DNA of 8,090 nucleotides, from positions 1-8,090 of the forward strand of contig SKNK01000519.1 of NCBI GenBank assembly GCA_007120565.1. Direction: 5' to 3'. A program made the translations under genes and the position numbers. Source of the stretch: Nitriliruptoraceae bacterium. Its GTDB lineage: Bacteria; Actinomycetota; Nitriliruptoria; Nitriliruptorales; Nitriliruptoraceae. Numbering within the stretch: position 1 is the stretch's first letter; every line of letters begins with the position of its first letter. The notes below the pieces were generated by a model. That model made no database searches. It saw nothing but the letters and a program-made list of their open reading frames with translations, and was not told the origin of the DNA. Below are positions 6,771 to 8,090 of this stretch, piece by piece.

Positions 6771-6787
6771 CCTCGTCACCAACGAGG
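6771..6787 (-). promoter_or_regulatory. Leader hairpin overlapping the ribosome binding site
   Basis: CCTCGT-CACCA-ACGAGG is a perfect 6-bp inverted repeat just upstream of the regulator start. In the minus-strand transcript its 3' arm (ACGAGG) overlaps the Shine-Dalgarno stretch GAGGGAG. If transcription starts near 6784, as the -10 suggests, the mRNA would begin with this hairpin and partly bury the ribosome binding site. It could instead be a second DNA half-site array, since it shares GAGG (6784-6787) with the neighbouring dyad. Confidence 0.45.
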
Positions 6788-6803
6788 TCGACGATACGAC
6801 CTC
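6784..6803. promoter_or_regulatory. Perfect 20-bp dyad, candidate MerR-type operator
   Basis: GAGGTCG (6784-6790), ACGATA, CGACCTC (6797-6803): two perfect 7-bp arms with a 6-bp centre, 23-42 bases upstream of the regulator start. MerR-family operators are dyads of about this size. The centre of the dyad coincides with the minus-strand -10 hexamer, so binding here could both occlude and remodel the promoter. It is the strongest operator-like element in the window. Confidence 0.6.
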
Positions 6804-6821
6804 ACGCGGCGTGCGGTGCAA
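6791..6821 (-). promoter_or_regulatory. Promoter of the MerR-VOC operon, 19-bp spacer
   Basis: On the minus strand TTGCAC (6821-6816) and TATCGT (6796-6791) are separated by exactly 19 bp. Promoters activated by MerR proteins characteristically have a 19-20 bp spacer in place of 17. The -35 matches the TTGACA consensus only partly, while the -10 fits TAnnnT. The start point would fall near 6784, giving a leader of about 22 bases. Confidence 0.5.
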
Positions 6822-6890
6822 GGACCGGTTCGCAGGATCGCTGCCGACGGATGATCCCCGGTTGCGACCGAAGGGGCGGCTGCTCGCGAC

Positions 6891-6896
6891 TAGCGT
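6891..6896 (+). promoter_or_regulatory. Possible -10 for a leaderless HAD transcript
   Basis: TAGCGT (TAnnnT) lies 7 bases before the ATG at 6904, with no Shine-Dalgarno between them, as expected for a leaderless message. TTGCGA at 6862-6867 is 23 bp upstream, too far for a normal -35. The HAD promoter shares the 142-bp intergenic region with the MerR-VOC operator and might be affected by it. Confidence 0.35.
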
Positions 6897-6903
6897 CGAG
6901 CCC

Positions 6904-7698
6904 ATGTTGATCGCGACCGACCTCGACGGAACCTTGGTGCCCAACGGCGCGCCGGGCGTGAGCGCGCGCAGCGCGGCCGTCCTCGCGAGGGCCGACCGGG
7001 CTGGCGTGGCCGTCGTGTTCGTCACCGCACGCCCATTGCGGTGGATGGAACACCTGTGGCCGCACGTCGGAGGCCACGGTCGTGCCATCGTGTCCAACGG
7101 CGCGGTCGTCTACGACGTGCCGAGCCGCTCGGTGGTGCGCCTGGAGGGCATCGAGCCCGGAGCCGGACTGGACATCGTCGCGTCGATCCGTGCCACGGCA
7201 CCGGCTGCCACGTTCGCGATCGAGTGCCTCGACGGCATCCGGGTCGAGCCCGACTACGACAGCCCGCACGAGCTCCTCGAGGACACACCCCGCGGCGGTC
7301 TCGAGCAGGTCTGGGACACGACCGCACTCAAGCTGCTCGTGCGCAACGACCGCGGACACACGACCGAGCCTGAGATCTTCCACCGGCAGGTCAGCGACGC
7401 CGTCGGCGACGCGGCGGTGTGTACGTGGTCCATGTCCGGCCTCGTCGAGATCAGCGCACCCGGCGTCACCAAGTCGTCTGCCCTGCGCTGGCTGGCAGCG
7501 GAACTCGGCGTCGACCGGGAGGATGTCATCGCCTTCGGGGACATGCCCAACGATGTTCCGATGCTGCGATGGGCGGCCACGTCCTACGCCGTCGAGGGGG
7601 CGCACCCCGAGGTGGTTGCCGCCGCTGACCACCGAGCGCCGAGCTGCGAGGAAGACGGAGTTGCGGTGATCATCGAAGCGCTGCTCGATGCCCGTTGA
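6904..7698 (+). CDS. HAD-IIB (Cof-type) sugar-phosphatase-like hydrolase
   Basis: A 264-residue cytoplasmic phosphatase of the haloacid dehalogenase superfamily, class IIB. These enzymes remove phosphate from small metabolites such as sugar phosphates or nucleotides, using an aspartyl-phosphate intermediate and Mg2+. All four motifs are present: motif I DLDGT (D6, nucleophile, and D8), motif II T41 in VVFVTARP, motif III K190 in GVTKSSAL, and motif IV GDMPND (D213, D217). The type C2 cap lies between motifs II and III (about 75-185). The C-terminal AVEGAHPEVVAAADH and EEDGVAVIIEALL are typical of Cof-type proteins. Length is normal. ATG 6904 is chosen because it starts immediately before the motif I strand (MLIATDLDGT), as in the family. 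The open frame upstream of it has no homology. The specific substrate is unknown. Divergent from the regulator gene. Confidence 0.93.
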   Translation: MLIATDLDGTLVPNGAPGVSARSAAVLARADRAGVAVVFVTARPLRWMEHLWPHVGGHGRAIVSNGAVVYDVPSRSVVRLEGIEPGAGLDIVASIRATAPAATFAIECLDGIRVEPDYDSPHELLEDTPRGGLEQVWDTTALKLLVRNDRGHTTEPEIFHRQVSDAVGDAAVCTWSMSGLVEISAPGVTKSSALRWLAAELGVDREDVIAFGDMPNDVPMLRWAATSYAVEGAHPEVVAAADHRAPSCEEDGVAVIIEALLDAR

Positions 7699-7714
7699 TC
7701 CGTTACTTCGGATC
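7697..7714. terminator. Inverted repeat across convergent stops, candidate bidirectional terminator
   Basis: GATCCG-TTACTT-CGGATC is a perfect 6-bp inverted repeat. Its left arm overlaps the HAD stop (7696-7698), and its loop contains the stop of the opposing UPF0158 gene (7703-7705). On plus-strand RNA three G-U pairs could lengthen the stem. The two stops are 4 bases apart, leaving no other room for a terminator. No U-run follows. Confidence 0.45.
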
Positions 7715-8090
7715 GGTCGCTGGGCGCAGCCCGGCATCCGCCAGCCACCAGCGTGCCCGGCCGAGCCAGCGTTCGGACGAGAACAGCATCCACGCTTCCC
7801 GCCACTCCTCGTCCTGGTAGAGGGTGTCCTTGAACCTCCGGAAGGCGCCCTTGCCGTCGATAGCCAGGGCCAGCCGCTCCGCTAGGTGTTCGTCGGTGAC
7901 GGTTCCGATGAAGTCGCGCATGTCGCCGTAGCCCACGCTGGAACCGAAGCCGATCACCGCCGCGAACGACTCCGGGACGTGGAACCCGTCGGGTTCCTCC
8001 TCGCCGATCATCGCCATCGGATCGCTGGGCCAGAATCGTCCCGTGGCGAGCTCCAACATCCAGCCCTCGTCGAACTCGGTTGGTGCGTCC
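7703..8090 (-). CDS. UPF0158-family protein, partial (5' end outside window)
   Basis: The frame is open to the right edge, so at least 129 residues are visible and the true start lies beyond it. The Met at 8059 is preceded in frame by DAPTEFDEGW and is probably internal. The sequence matches the UPF0158 family of uncharacterised small cytoplasmic proteins: SSVGYGDMRDFIGTVTDEHLAERLALAI, then DGKGAFRRFKDTL (family hallmark GxGAFRRFKD) and a C-terminal Trp-rich helix with ERWLGRARWWLADAGLRPA. The function of the family is not known. The gene ends with TAA 4 bases from the stop of the HAD gene. Confidence 0.85.
   Translation of the reverse strand, partial: DAPTEFDEGWMLELATGRFWPSDPMAMIGEEEPDGFHVPESFAAVIGFGSSVGYGDMRDFIGTVTDEHLAERLALAIDGKGAFRRFKDTLYQDEEWREAWMLFSSERWLGRARWWLADAGLRPATDPK

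Noticed and set aside
5958..6854. Plus-strand frame antisense to the MerR-VOC gene
   Set aside because: The opposite strand encodes clear HTH and VOC domains; this frame has no recognisable domain or ribosome binding site.
6762..7097. N-terminal extension of the MerR-VOC protein by 112 residues
   Set aside because: It would cover the promoter, the dyad and the start of the HAD gene. The added sequence has no homology, and GTG 6761 has its own Shine-Dalgarno.
6802..7737. Minus-strand frame antisense to the HAD gene
   Set aside because: All four HAD motifs are intact on the plus strand; the antisense product is compositionally biased with no motif.
1..8090. Mobile element, CRISPR, phage or toxin-antitoxin content
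   Set aside because: I looked for transposase motifs, terminal repeats, spaced direct repeats and small paired genes and saw none. Composition looks even across the window.

Overview
This 8.1 kb window is uniformly G+C-rich bacterial chromosome with strong G/C bias at third codon positions, several GTG starts and compact gene spacing. It looks like an actinobacterium, possibly a deep-branching lineage; that placement is an inference from composition and gene content, and no rRNA or lineage marker is present. I see no IS element, integrase, phage gene, CRISPR array, tRNA or rRNA, so this reads as ordinary chromosomal housekeeping and accessory sequence. I do not see a clear novel multi-gene system.

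Layout. Positions 2-466 (+) are the C-terminal end of a pullulanase-type alpha-1,6-glucosidase with an odd three-fold PPHAGxPG tail, followed at once by a strong hairpin. Facing it is a minus-strand block: a truncated GNAT acetyltransferase (4219-3905), an SNF-family sodium-coupled transporter (3817-2477) and a membrane-anchored zinc-ribbon/beta-propeller protein (2365-557). A plus-strand aldo/keto reductase (4330-5316) is divergent from the GNAT gene. It converges on a minus-strand pair made of a MerR-type regulator fused to a VOC (glyoxalase-fold) domain (6761-5982) and a RibD/dihydrofolate-reductase-fold protein (5894-5352). Divergent from the regulator is a HAD-IIB (Cof-type) phosphatase (6904-7698), which converges almost end to end on a UPF0158-family gene (7703 to beyond 8090, minus strand).

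The most interesting region is the 142-bp divergent interval 6762-6903. It holds a perfect 20-bp dyad (GAGGTCG-N6-CGACCTC) centred on the -10 hexamer of a minus-strand promoter whose -35/-10 spacing is 19 bp, the long spacing typical of MerR-controlled promoters. A second overlapping inverted repeat would form a hairpin in the short leader next to the ribosome binding site. This suggests an autoregulated regulator-enzyme operon: the VOC domain may sense a small molecule and the downstream RibD-fold protein may act on it or a related one. That functional link is inference.

Each of the three convergent gene junctions carries an inverted repeat able to act as a terminator (471-503, 5329-5344, 7697-7714), none with a clear U-tract. 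No stretch over 300 bases lacks a gene.
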